Source of the DNA: a virus
DNA: 64,000 nt
Strand: one strand, 5' to 3'
Virus record (IMG/VR): IMGVR_UViG_3300043772_001004
Location: 38,736-102,735 of that record
The notes under the pieces were generated by a model. That model saw nothing but the letters and a program-made list of their open reading frames with translations. It ran no database searches and was not told the origin of the DNA. A program made the position numbers and the translations under genes. This document shows, piece by piece, positions 56,678 to 63,672 of the stretch (positions within the stretch are counted from its first letter, which is position 1; each line of letters starts with the position of its first letter).

Positions 56678-56798
56678 CTTCTCTTCAAACTTTATAAAAA
56701 CTGAGATAGAACTCCCACATTAGACAGGTTATGCATAATATATGCAATTGGCTAACATTGAGACTTAGTATTTGTATTTGCCTTTGTGTGAAGAGAAG
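56678..56798 (+). ncRNA. Candidate structured RNA closed by a 10-bp stem
   Basis: CTTCTCTTCA (56678-56687) is the exact reverse complement of TGAAGAGAAG (56789-56798), closing about 100 nt. Inside, TGCATA/TATGCA forms a hairpin (56732-56746). No convincing ORF lies in this 350-nt gap. It precedes the gene at 56892 and could be a regulatory RNA or leader. Confidence 0.4.
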
Positions 56799-56891
56799 GT
56801 CTTTGAATTTGTTTTTGTATTTGATTTTAGCTATATATTCTTGTCACTTGATGACTATTTACTTATCTGATTACAATTTAAAATTACACTT

Positions 56892-57230
56892 ATGAATAAA
56901 TCAATCCCCTTTGGTTACCACTATATAGGTAGCCACACAATCATTAAACTTAACATGAATCTCACACCTGCAGATGCAGATGAAATTAGAAATCTATTTG
57001 GTTTTTCTGTTTCACATGTAGGAAGATATGGCTCTATGCTATGTAGAATAGAAGCAGTAGTTCCTTGGAATGGTATGGGAAATGAAAACTTTAGAAACTG
57101 GTTTAATAAACTTGAGATTTATAAGATCAATGCTAAGATGGAAAAACTAGCAAACAAAAAAGTAGAAGCATTAGACAGAGCACTTAATGCTGAGAATTTA
57201 TTAATTAATTTGAATGATTTACCCTTTTAA
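56892..57230 (+). CDS. Small early protein, unknown
   Basis: 112 residues. The N-terminal half is an alpha/beta unit (NKSIPFGYHYIGSHTIIKLNMNLTPADADEIRNLFGF), the C-terminal half helical (EIYKINAKMEKLANKKVEALDRALNAENLL), ending NLNDLPF like other early genes here that end in L-P-F. It opens a run of closely spaced small genes leading to the tRNA. No family is recognised. Confidence 0.6.
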   Translation: MNKSIPFGYHYIGSHTIIKLNMNLTPADADEIRNLFGFSVSHVGRYGSMLCRIEAVVPWNGMGNENFRNWFNKLEIYKINAKMEKLANKKVEALDRALNAENLLINLNDLPF

Positions 57231-57240
57231 TAAAATAATT

Positions 57241-57378
57241 ATGAAAACAATTGGAATAGTACTAGCATGGTTTGTATTTATTGGAGTTCTAGCATCTTTT
57301 GTTAGCTGCAGTAGTACAGTACACTGTGATGCTTATGGTCAAACAGAACAAGTACAAAATAAAACTGTAAGCAAATGA
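57241..57378 (+). CDS. Tiny lipoprotein with CDAYGQTE motif
   Basis: 45 residues. A hydrophobic signal (IGIVLAWFVFIGVLASF) ends in a lipobox-like FVSC, and the mature part is CSSTVHCDAYGQTEQVQNKT. It is a close relative of the minus-strand gene at 52203-52334 (shared CDAY..TE). It overlaps the next gene by four bases. It would be anchored to a membrane by a lipidated cysteine. The function is unknown. Confidence 0.65.
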   Translation: MKTIGIVLAWFVFIGVLASFVSCSSTVHCDAYGQTEQVQNKTVSK

Positions 57379-57620
57379 TTTATAGAAAGTTAACAAAACT
57401 AAAAAAGCAAAAGAGGGATATAGAGTCCCTCATTAATGCTGCATATCAGTCTAAGGCTGACCCTGAAGTGGTTATACTTAGAGTAGGTGACTTACAATGG
57501 GACCTTAGTATAGTAGAAAAAGAAATAGAGGAAGAAAAAATGATGCTTCCTTTTAAATTAACTCTTGCTGCATTTGTAGTAGGTAGTATAGGTTTATTAA
57601 TTTATGGATTAACACTTTAA
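57375..57620 (+). CDS. Coiled-coil plus membrane protein
   Basis: 81 residues. A basic coiled coil (RKLTKLKKQKRDIESLINAAY, SIVEKEIEEEKM) is followed by a hydrophobic segment (KLTLAAFVVGSIGLLIYGLTL). It resembles small anchor proteins. It overlaps the lipoprotein gene by four bases, suggesting they act together at the membrane. The function is unknown. Confidence 0.6.
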   Translation: MIYRKLTKLKKQKRDIESLINAAYQSKADPEVVILRVGDLQWDLSIVEKEIEEEKMMLPFKLTLAAFVVGSIGLLIYGLTL

Positions 57621-57622
57621 TT

Positions 57623-57817
57623 ATGGCGAATTTAATTTTTGTATGGTATCTTCTTACAGGAACTGTACAGTATCAACAGACAATGGATGGACACAAGCAA
57701 TATGCTTTGTTCTTTGAAGATGGAAAGGTTATAGACTATGCATATAAGGGTGAAATCTTAGAATACATAGAGACCGGAACATTTGAGTATAATGAAGATT
57801 TAGAACTTAGTAAATAA
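57623..57817 (+). CDS. Small beta protein
   Basis: 64 residues, MANLIFVWYLLTGTVQYQQT, then a beta-rich part (KQYALFFEDGKVIDYAYKGEILEYIETG). The start may be weakly hydrophobic and not a clear signal. It is 2 bases from the preceding gene and 7 bases from the tRNA. No family is recognised. Confidence 0.55.
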   Translation: MANLIFVWYLLTGTVQYQQTMDGHKQYALFFEDGKVIDYAYKGEILEYIETGTFEYNEDLELSK

Positions 57818-57824
57818 TCTTTTT

Positions 57825-57898
57825 GGTCCTGTAGCTCAGCTGGATAGAGCAATTGCCTTCTAAGCAATAGGTCCTTGGTTCGAATCCAAGCAGGATCA
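57825..57898 (+). tRNA. tRNA-Arg (anticodon UCU)
   Basis: The acceptor stem GGTCCTG pairs with CAGGATC, the D-arm has AGCTCAGCTGGATAGAGC, the anticodon arm ATTGC-CTTCTAA-GCAAT gives anticodon TCT, and the T-arm is CTTGGTTCGAATCCAAG. The discriminator is A and no CCA is encoded. UCU reads AGA, the favoured Arg codon of this AT-rich genome. A phage tRNA that supplements a rare host codon is likely. Confidence 0.93.
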
Positions 57899-57918
57899 CT
57901 AACTTTTAAATATATTAT

Positions 57919-58149
57919 ATGAGAAATACAGACTATAAACTTATAACATCTGTCATGGGATTTAATTTAAAGGTCACAGTTAAAGATGAGAATAACCAAA
58001 TGGTTAAAACAGGTATTAAACACACTATTCAACGTGCAGAAGGTAGTATATCTGCATTTAAAAATAGAATAGGTGATAAGAAATGGTTTACTCACTTTAA
58101 TGATGGTCTTTACAACAAAATTCTAGACTACAGAAAAAACAATGATTAA
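57919..58149 (+). CDS. Small early protein after the tRNA
   Basis: 76 residues, alpha/beta (ITSVMGFNLKVTVKDENNQMVKTGIKHTIQRAEGS, FKNRIGDKKWFTHFNDGLYNKIL). No motif identifies it. It shares a transcript with the tRNA, ended by the terminator at 58199. Confidence 0.55.
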   Translation: MRNTDYKLITSVMGFNLKVTVKDENNQMVKTGIKHTIQRAEGSISAFKNRIGDKKWFTHFNDGLYNKILDYRKNND

Positions 58150-58198
58150 GATTTTTAAGATAGTGTATTCTGTGAATATACTTTTCCAATCCAAATAG

Positions 58199-58229
58199 CA
58201 AGGGGTAGCAATACCCCTTGTTTATTGTT
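58199..58229 (+). terminator. Terminator with GCAA tetraloop
   Basis: CAAGGGGTA (58199-58207) pairs with TACCCCTTG (58212-58220), a 9-bp stem closed by a GNRA-type GCAA loop and followed by TTTATTGTT. It closes the tRNA transcript. Confidence 0.85.
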
Positions 58230-58307
58230 AGCTATATATTACAGTATTTTATTTTGTACAAGCAATTCTACTTGATTTTATCACGTATTTTTACTACAGA
58301 ATAAATA

Positions 58308-58580
58308 ATGTTATATCAATTACCTAACGGAAAAGTTGTTCACCTGAGCATTGAAGAATACTTAAGTCTTACAGATTTAGATATACAGTTCTTAATGTCT
58401 ATAGATTATGGTGAACATATCTTAGACCCTTTTACCGGTTCTGCTGTTGAGAAAAACACCAGAGAAAAATATATTGATACAGACTTTCTTCCACTAGAAG
58501 ATTATGACCTTAATGATATACCATCAGATGATTTACCATTTGATGATATCATTGACTTAGAGGATCCACTGGATAACTAG
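58308..58580 (+). CDS. Acidic early protein
   Basis: 90 residues. An N-terminal small domain (LYQLPNGKVVHLSIEEYLSLTDLDIQFLM) precedes an acidic C-terminus (LPLEDYDLNDIPSDDLPFDDIIDLEDPLDN). The strong negative charge at the end recalls DNA-mimic or adaptor proteins, without proof. It is a single gene followed by a palindrome. Confidence 0.6.
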   Translation: MLYQLPNGKVVHLSIEEYLSLTDLDIQFLMSIDYGEHILDPFTGSAVEKNTREKYIDTDFLPLEDYDLNDIPSDDLPFDDIIDLEDPLDN

Positions 58581-58606
58581 TATTGCTAATCGCGATATGC
58601 AATACT
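58579..58606. promoter_or_regulatory. 28-nt imperfect palindrome with ATCGCGAT core
   Basis: AGTATTGC (58579-58586) pairs with GCAATACT (58599-58606) around a core that contains the self-complementary ATCGCGAT. CG pairs are rare in this AT-rich region. It has no T-run after it, so it looks more like an operator or switch than a terminator. Confidence 0.45.
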
Positions 58607-58657
58607 AAACACTTATCACTTAGCTTGAGTAACTAATGGTATAGTAAAATCTACACT

Positions 58658-58686
58658 CAAAAATCTATTTATTAATTTTTTAAAAA
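58658..58686 (+). promoter_or_regulatory. Promoter/leader shared with 53055-53083
   Basis: CAAAAATCTATTTATTAAT followed by TTTAAAAA matches the leader at 53055-53083 at 26 of 29 positions, 8 nt upstream of the ATG at 58695. It lacks the TACAACCC box. Confidence 0.55.
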
Positions 58687-58694
58687 CAAAAAAG

Positions 58695-59177
58695 ATGAAC
58701 TCTAAAGTAATCGTAACAGCTGACCCTACAACTAATGCAGTAATTAATGTATCACAAAATAAACCTGAATGGGGTTATATCCGTGTACAACAAGTAAGAA
58801 CAATGATTGATGATAATGGTTTCTTGAAAAGAAAAACAGTATCTGCAATTGTTCCTTCTTTACTAGTAGATTTACAAGCATCAGGTTTCTTTGCTGGTCA
58901 GCAATTAGATGGTAAAATTGTGATTGAAGAATCACTTGAGCCATTCAATGATAAAACACCAGAGCGTGATTTAAAAATTGCTGGTGAAACAGGTATTGTA
59001 TGTACATTAGCAGGACAACCAATCTATAGAAGAACTAAATTTTCTTTTGATGGTAATATTTCTGATACTTTAATCAAACATGATAATGTTGAAGAGTTGC
59101 GTGCTGCTTATGCTATTAGTTCTAAACCAAATACTGAAGCATTGAAGAATGCTGCAAGCCAGGATTTTAATCTATAA
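58695..59177 (+). CDS. Conserved early protein, SSB-like candidate
   Basis: 160 residues. The sequence opens SKVIVTADPTTNAVINVSQN, then EWGYIRVQQVRTMIDDNGFLKRK and continues LVDLQASGFFAGQQLDGKIVIEESLEPFN, PERDLKIAGETGIVCTLAGQPIYR. I recognise this pattern from conserved small early proteins in crAss-like and other Bacteroidota phages. The compact beta design could bind single-stranded nucleic acid, but that is unproved. It has its own leader and a terminator right after, suggesting high expression. Confidence 0.7.
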   Translation: MNSKVIVTADPTTNAVINVSQNKPEWGYIRVQQVRTMIDDNGFLKRKTVSAIVPSLLVDLQASGFFAGQQLDGKIVIEESLEPFNDKTPERDLKIAGETGIVCTLAGQPIYRRTKFSFDGNISDTLIKHDNVEELRAAYAISSKPNTEALKNAASQDFNL

Positions 59178-59199
59178 GATATAAGGTTGATGGAAGTAG

Positions 59200-59228
59200 A
59201 TGGGGCTGGGAAACTGGCCCCATTTATT
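59200..59228 (+). terminator. Terminator
   Basis: ATGGGGC (59200-59206) pairs with GCCCCAT (59217-59223), a 7-bp GC-rich stem with a ten-base loop, followed by TTATT. It lies 22 nt after the stop of the conserved gene and just before the next gene's true start. Confidence 0.8.
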
Positions 59229-59240
59229 ATGATTTATAAT

Positions 59241-59744
59241 ATGAAAATGTATAAAAAAATGGAAAAGTTAAAACAGGAAATTAGAAATTATCAGTTAAAT
59301 GCAGGTAAAACTTACATGCAATATGAATCAGATGGATACTCTCAGTATCAGAACTATTTGTATAAAAGAGCATTGTATGGTTTAAATGCATTGACACAAG
59401 AAGAGCTTGCTTCTATGTGTAGCAAGAAGAAACAAAGAATACTCAATGTTTATAAGCGTGCACAGAAAGTACTTAATGTATTTAAGCAACAAGTAACAAA
59501 TCAGTATAGTAACTATATCTTCAAAACTCTGTTCCCAAAGAGTCCATGGACTGATGATATGCTTGCATATTCAGAGGTAGATGAGAAGTTTACTAACACT
59601 CTAACTTTTAAAGATTTAAATATCTCTAAACAGGATATTATTGGTATCTTTATTACTGAAGGAATCCTTCCTAAAAACTTTTTAAGTTTAAAAGAAGCAC
59701 CAGTAACATTACCAAGATTAAAGCATGAAGTTAAAAGTATGTGA
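59241..59744 (+). CDS. Early helical protein
   Basis: 167 residues from ATG 59241 (MKMYKKMEKLKQEIRNYQLN); upstream in-frame starts lie in the terminator hairpin and are rejected. It is helical and basic (KAYLYKRALYGLNALTQEELASMCSKKKQ-type middle), then a small acidic C-terminal domain (YSEVDEKFTNTLTFKDLNISKQDIIGIFITEG). Its end overlaps the HNH gene start by 20 bases. The function is unknown. Confidence 0.6.
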   Translation: MKMYKKMEKLKQEIRNYQLNAGKTYMQYESDGYSQYQNYLYKRALYGLNALTQEELASMCSKKKQRILNVYKRAQKVLNVFKQQVTNQYSNYIFKTLFPKSPWTDDMLAYSEVDEKFTNTLTFKDLNISKQDIIGIFITEGILPKNFLSLKEAPVTLPRLKHEVKSM

Positions 59745-60129
59745 TGCCTGTCAAAAAGAGACAGTAATATGGAAGAACCATGGGGGATTTAAATACTGTA
59801 AATATTGTTGGAGTTGCCAAAAAGCCATTGATAGTGACAGTGTACAGAAACCAACTGACTATAAAATTCCCCAGGTTTCTTCTAAGCGGAAGAAGAAAGA
59901 CCAAGAGTATTTAAAACTAAGAAACAGATTTCTTACTGATTTCAGTCTATGTCAGATTGCAGTAAAAGGTTGTTCTGTTAATGCTACAGATGTACATCAT
60001 ACATATGCTGGTGCTAACAGAGATGCTTTTTACTTAGTACAATCTACATGGCTTGCAGTCTGTAGGAATTGCCATGATTGGGTGCACAGTCACCCAAAAG
60101 AGTCTAGAGCTCTTGGATATTTAAAATGA
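59725..60129 (+). CDS. HNH/treble-clef endonuclease-like protein
   Basis: 134 residues. Two Cys pairs begin it (CDACQK, YCKYCWSC), and the C-terminal domain TDVHHTYAGANRDAFYLVQS then TWLAVCRNCHDWVHSHP has HH at 91-92, CRNCH at 113-117 and H121/H123, typical of HNH/treble-clef folds such as phage NinG- or endonuclease VII-type nucleases. C76 and C83 may bind a second zinc. It probably cuts DNA during replication or recombination. Confidence 0.7.
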   Translation: MKLKVCDACQKETVIWKNHGGFKYCKYCWSCQKAIDSDSVQKPTDYKIPQVSSKRKKKDQEYLKLRNRFLTDFSLCQIAVKGCSVNATDVHHTYAGANRDAFYLVQSTWLAVCRNCHDWVHSHPKESRALGYLK

Positions 60130-60135
60130 TTTATT

Positions 60136-60429
60136 ATGGGATCAAAATCAAACATGATTATTGTACAAACAATATTAGAGTATAATATAGAAAGAAGACG
60201 TGAGTTTAATATACTTAAAGAACAATTAAAAACATGTTGTTGCTTTCCAACTAGAAGAAAAATAAAATTTAGGATGGAGGAGCTTAATAAGATTTTAAGT
60301 AGAGATTATATGCTTCCTAAGTATGACTTAGTTCAAACATTAGGTATTAAGTATAAAGAACTTAAAAAGTATCCAGAGTTAATTGAAATTACAAGAAAGA
60401 AAAAAGAACTTCAAAGACTAGTAGCATGA
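60136..60429 (+). CDS. Small basic helical protein
   Basis: 97 residues, helical and basic (EYNIERRREFNILKEQLKTCC, TRRKIKFRMEELNKILSRDYML, KYKELKKYPELIEITRKKKELQRLV). It resembles a small DNA-binding or replication accessory protein, with no clear family. It lies between the HNH and helicase genes. Confidence 0.6.
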   Translation: MGSKSNMIIVQTILEYNIERRREFNILKEQLKTCCCFPTRRKIKFRMEELNKILSRDYMLPKYDLVQTLGIKYKELKKYPELIEITRKKKELQRLVA

Positions 60430-60605
60430 GTAAACCAAATAAGAAACAAATTAAAAGTATTGCCGATAAGTCTGAGACTGTTGGTAATGAATTGTATGAT
60501 GAATTTCAAAAAAGTAAAAAACTTGAAACTGCAAAAGTAGCTATAGCAGCATTTAGAAATACTCTTTATGCTAATAGTTTACTAATAAAGAATGAAAAGA
60601 TATAA
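60426..60605 (+). CDS. Small gene upstream of the helicase
   Basis: 59 residues, MSKPNKKQIKSIADKSETVG, then NELYDEFQKSKKLETAKVAI and AAFRNTLYANSLLIKNEKI. It overlaps the upstream gene by four bases and ends 5 bases before the helicase, so it fits the operon. Helical throughout. Short 'AI.AFR.a..a....i' proteins of this kind are common in related phages. Function unknown. Confidence 0.55.
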   Translation: MSKPNKKQIKSIADKSETVGNELYDEFQKSKKLETAKVAIAAFRNTLYANSLLIKNEKI

Positions 60606-60610
60606 AAATA

Positions 60611-61705
60611 ATGAACAGAGAAGAAATACAAGATGAAGCTTTAAAAGCTAGTGAGGGTAAACAAAGATGCACAATTGTACTTGGTACAGGTGTAGGTAAG
60701 ACTCTTGTTGGCTTAAAGCATATGGAGAAACATTATTCTCCATTACAAAGTATTCTGATTGTTGCTCCCAAACTGTCTATCATAAGCTCATGGAGATATG
60801 AGGCTGAGAAATTTGGATTAAGCAAAGTATTGGAAAATGCTAAGTTTACTACTTATCTTAGTTTAAACAAACATAATCCTGGTGAATATGATGCAGTTTA
60901 CTTTGATGAAGTTCACAGTTTATTAGATAGTCACAGATCTTTTCTTAATAATTATGCAGGTAGAGTACTGGGTTTAACCGGTACTCCACCTAAGCATAAA
61001 ACATCTGAGAAAGGTAGATTAGTATCTGAATATTGTCCAGTTGTCTATACTTTTAAGGCAGATGATGCAATAGAATCAGGTATTATTAATGATTATCAAA
61101 TAATTGTGCATGAGATTAATCTTGATACTGCAAAGAACTATAAAGTCTCAACAAAGAATGGTGGTTTTCTTACATCTGAGTTGCAAAACTATGGTTATTG
61201 GGGTACAAGGATTGATACAGCATCAGGGCAACCTCATATACTTAGAGTAATGAGAATGAAAGCTATGATGGAGTATCCAAGCAAAGAAAGATATGCAAAA
61301 GCTTTGTTAAACAGTATAACAAGCAAGTGTATTGTATTTGCTAATACTCAAGAACAAGCTGATAGAATGTGTACACATAGCTATCATAGTAATAATCAAG
61401 ATTCTGAAGAGAATCTGCTTGATTTTAAGAATGGTAAGATAAATAAACTTTCATGTGTGTTGCAATTAAATGAAGGTGTAAACATACCAGGTTTAAAACA
61501 AGGTATTATTATGCATGCATATGGTAATGAGCGTAAGGCTAGTCAAAGAATAGGAAGACTTTTGCGTTTAAATCCAGATGACAAAGCTATTGTGCACATA
61601 CTATGCTATGTAAATACAGTTGATGAGAAATGGGTTAAAGATGCTTTAGAAGACTTTGACCAGAGTAAAATAGTGTGGAGAAGTTATAGCCTACAACATA
61701 CATAA
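60611..61705 (+). CDS. Superfamily 2 helicase
   Basis: 364 residues with a full set of motifs: Walker A GTGVGKT (25-31), SILIVAPKLSIISSW (motif Ia area), DEVH (99-102), LTGTPP (122-127) and motif VI QRIGRLLR (312-319), with ANTQEQA and GVNIPG between. It is compact for a DEAD/DEAH or UvsW-type helicase. It is likely to unwind or remodel nucleic acid during replication or recombination. It opens the helicase-ClpS-DnaA-like gene run. Confidence 0.85.
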   Translation: MNREEIQDEALKASEGKQRCTIVLGTGVGKTLVGLKHMEKHYSPLQSILIVAPKLSIISSWRYEAEKFGLSKVLENAKFTTYLSLNKHNPGEYDAVYFDEVHSLLDSHRSFLNNYAGRVLGLTGTPPKHKTSEKGRLVSEYCPVVYTFKADDAIESGIINDYQIIVHEINLDTAKNYKVSTKNGGFLTSELQNYGYWGTRIDTASGQPHILRVMRMKAMMEYPSKERYAKALLNSITSKCIVFANTQEQADRMCTHSYHSNNQDSEENLLDFKNGKINKLSCVLQLNEGVNIPGLKQGIIMHAYGNERKASQRIGRLLRLNPDDKAIVHILCYVNTVDEKWVKDALEDFDQSKIVWRSYSLQHT

Positions 61706-61721
61706 TTCTTATATTTAATAT

Positions 61722-61976
61722 ATGGAAGATGTTAAGACACATAAACTTATTTTGCATAATGACAAGAAGAACACATTTACATATGTAATGGCTTGTCTCA
61801 TAAGATTTTGTGAGCACCATCCAACGCAGGCAGAGCAATGTGCTTTGCTTGCACATGAGATGGGTAAATGCACAGTAAAATCTGGTGACTTACTAGAAAT
61901 GCTTGAGATTTCAGAATCTTTGCGTAATTTAGAGCTTAAAACATCAGTAGAACAGTATGAGAGCAATATGCATTGA
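61722..61976 (+). CDS. clpS-like: ClpS-like N-degron adaptor with altered pocket
   Basis: 84 residues. HKLILHNDKKNTFTYVMACL, then HPTQAEQCALLAHEMGKCTV and LLEMLEISESLRNLELKTSV follow the full ClpS fold. The pocket residue N13 (E. coli N34) and H45 (H66) are kept, but the second Asp of the NDD motif (D36 in E. coli) is K15. In characterised ClpS proteins the Asn, that Asp and the His bind the alpha-amino group of N-degrons. The unusual Lys may change specificity or make it a decoy on ClpA/ClpC. It resembles Bacteroidota ClpS, suggesting host origin. It overlaps the next gene by 20 bases. Confidence 0.85.
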   Translation: MEDVKTHKLILHNDKKNTFTYVMACLIRFCEHHPTQAEQCALLAHEMGKCTVKSGDLLEMLEISESLRNLELKTSVEQYESNMH

Positions 61977-62232
61977 TGCTTCAAATAGACCAAGTAAAGT
62001 GCCTGAGAATGAGTGGGTTGTAGAAGGTGAAGTTTATACTATCACTAGAATTGTTAGAATGGGATTGCAGGATAATAAATTTGGCGTTCTATTAAAGGAA
62101 GTTAAGCTATCAGCTGAATCTTTTCCTTATGAACTATATGATGCAGAAAGATTCTTACCACTTGATTTATTATCACAAGCATTCACAGAAACTAAAGAAA
62201 CAGTAAAAGAAGCTGACTTAGAACTAATTTAA
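61957..62232 (+). CDS. Conserved small phage protein, unknown
   Basis: 91 residues. The opening AICIDASNRPSKVPENEWVVEGEVYTITR and AESFPYELYDAERFLPL match a small family found in many Bacteroidota phages ('a.cI....rP..ip...Wv..G..Yti......FpYe..da.RF'). It probably has a small beta fold; the function is unknown. It is coupled to ClpS by overlap. Confidence 0.65.
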   Translation: MRAICIDASNRPSKVPENEWVVEGEVYTITRIVRMGLQDNKFGVLLKEVKLSAESFPYELYDAERFLPLDLLSQAFTETKETVKEADLELI

Positions 62233-62236
62233 ATTT

Positions 62237-62692
62237 ATGGTAGAAGATTTATATGAACTTAACAAAGTTGTAAATCAAGATATAGTTGAGATTATTGATA
62301 AATATCAACTAAATACAAAAAGTAGAAAAAGAGAAAAAGCTTACATGAGATACTATCTCTATGATGTTTTAAAAAAGAGGAGATTTCTTACACATGCAAT
62401 GATTGGTATGTTTTTTAACCGTGATCATTCATCAGTAACTCTTGGTCTTCAAGAACATGAGTATTGGTGGAAGCATAAAGATATTGACTATTTAAAAGCT
62501 ATTCAACCTATAGTAGATATTATTGATATGAGAAAAACTGATTTGGGTTTATTTGGTATTAAAACAAACTACATTGATGTTGAAGAATCTCAGATAGTAA
62601 TCACTGGTAACTTTAATCTTAATCTACTTGACAAACTTCCTGAAAAAATGACCAAAGAAGAATTATTGAATGTCTTTAAAATAATAAACTAA
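62237..62692 (+). CDS. DnaA-domain-IV-like DNA-binding protein
   Basis: 151 residues. The segment REKAYMRYYLYDVLKKRRFL, then THAMIGMFFNRDHSSVTLGL and QEHEYW matches the DNA-binding domain IV of DnaA ('..iG..F.rDHstV.h....'), without the AAA+ part. It may bind DnaA-box-like sites to regulate replication or compete with host DnaA. Its C-terminal 60 residues are unrelated. It lies four bases after the preceding gene and runs into the next. Confidence 0.7.
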   Translation: MVEDLYELNKVVNQDIVEIIDKYQLNTKSRKREKAYMRYYLYDVLKKRRFLTHAMIGMFFNRDHSSVTLGLQEHEYWWKHKDIDYLKAIQPIVDIIDMRKTDLGLFGIKTNYIDVEESQIVITGNFNLNLLDKLPEKMTKEELLNVFKIIN

Positions 62693-62922
62693 TGGGAAGA
62701 ATGAAAGAAGCATACATTCAAATAATGAATGAGAATGGCGGTATACCAGAAGACATGACTCTTGGAGACATGTTAAGAATGAAAGAATTAAACATTTATC
62801 ATTGGCAAGAGTATGAAAGAGCGCAAGAAAGAGCCAGACTACAATCTAATAAACAAACAGATTTGGGAGAGGCTGCAAAAGATTCTGAAGGAGAGCCCAT
62901 CAGAAGAGAAGAAAACAATTAA
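62692..62922 (+). CDS. Small charged helical protein
   Basis: 76 residues, MGRMKEAYIQIMNENGGIPE, then TLGDMLRMKELNIYHWQEYERAQERARLQSNK and an acidic tail. It overlaps the DnaA-like gene by one base. No family is recognised. Confidence 0.55.
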   Translation: MGRMKEAYIQIMNENGGIPEDMTLGDMLRMKELNIYHWQEYERAQERARLQSNKQTDLGEAAKDSEGEPIRREENN

Positions 62923-62934
62923 AAAACCAAAAAA

Positions 62935-63195
62935 ATGAAAAAATTATTGTTAGCATTTATTTTAGTTAGTGCTGTATTAACTTCTTGTAATAAAGAGAAG
63001 TTCTGTAAAAATTCTACTTGCGGAACTATTGTAAATGATGAGATAACATTTGATGCTGCAGGTAATGCGTGTTATTCTCTATCAGTTAAAAATAAGTGTT
63101 CAGATAATGTAAAAACATTTTGTTTTGATTATAGCACTTGGTTTGATGGAAATATTGGAGAGGAGTTTTGTGTAGAAGGGACAACCCCTTGGTAA
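62935..63195 (+). CDS. Lipoprotein
   Basis: 86 residues. A signal peptide (KKLLLAFILVSAVL) ends in LTSC, the lipobox, and the mature protein has eight cysteines (CNKEKFCKNSTCG, CYSLSVKNKCSD, FCFDY, EFCVEG). The Cys spacing suggests disulfides. It probably sits on the host outer membrane and may block superinfection. It begins the envelope gene cluster. Confidence 0.65.
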   Translation: MKKLLLAFILVSAVLTSCNKEKFCKNSTCGTIVNDEITFDAAGNACYSLSVKNKCSDNVKTFCFDYSTWFDGNIGEEFCVEGTTPW

Positions 63196-63224
63196 TTATT
63201 ATTTAAATTTAAAAAATCAAAAAA

Positions 63225-63671
63225 ATGAAAAGTTTATTATTAGGTTTATTATTAGTGGTATCAGGAACATGCATGTCACAGGTTAAAATAGAAGTTAAAG
63301 AGAAGTCATATTTATACTTATTAACCACAACATATGAGATAATACCTTCAAGTGATGGTACTACTACTTATTATCAAAAAATATTTCTGACAGGATATGA
63401 ATATCCTACAATACGGGAAGGATTTTATATAAATAGTATTTTTACAGATATAAATGGATTAGTAAAACATTATACTGAACTTGTTAATCTTGAAAATTTG
63501 GAAGATGGGGAGTATAACTTATCTGCTCGTGTTAGGGGTGGCATACATGCAATTAAAACAGGTAGTAAAATTAAATTAAAAGACGGCTATAATATCTATA
63601 ATTATGGAAAATATAAGATAGAAGATATCAAGACTGACCTAGCTTTATTAAAATCAATGTCAGGATTATAG
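63225..63671 (+). CDS. Secreted protein
   Basis: 148 residues with a signal peptide (KSLLLGLLLVVSGTCMSQ) and a likely cleavage site near MSQ-V. The mature part is beta-rich (VKIEVKEKSYLYLLTTTYEIIPSSDG). It probably folds in the periplasm. It shares the 'AAAAAATCAAAAAAATG' leader style with the lipoprotein before it. No family is recognised. Confidence 0.6.
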   Translation: MKSLLLGLLLVVSGTCMSQVKIEVKEKSYLYLLTTTYEIIPSSDGTTTYYQKIFLTGYEYPTIREGFYINSIFTDINGLVKHYTELVNLENLEDGEYNLSARVRGGIHAIKTGSKIKLKDGYNIYNYGKYKIEDIKTDLALLKSMSGL

Positions 63672-63672
63672 T

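Noticed and set aside
56731-56895. 54-residue plus-strand ORF starting in the candidate RNA
   Set aside because: Its composition (many Leu, Ile, Cys, Ser) looks like random AT-rich translation, and it overlaps a structured region; the ATGA overlap with the next gene is probably chance.
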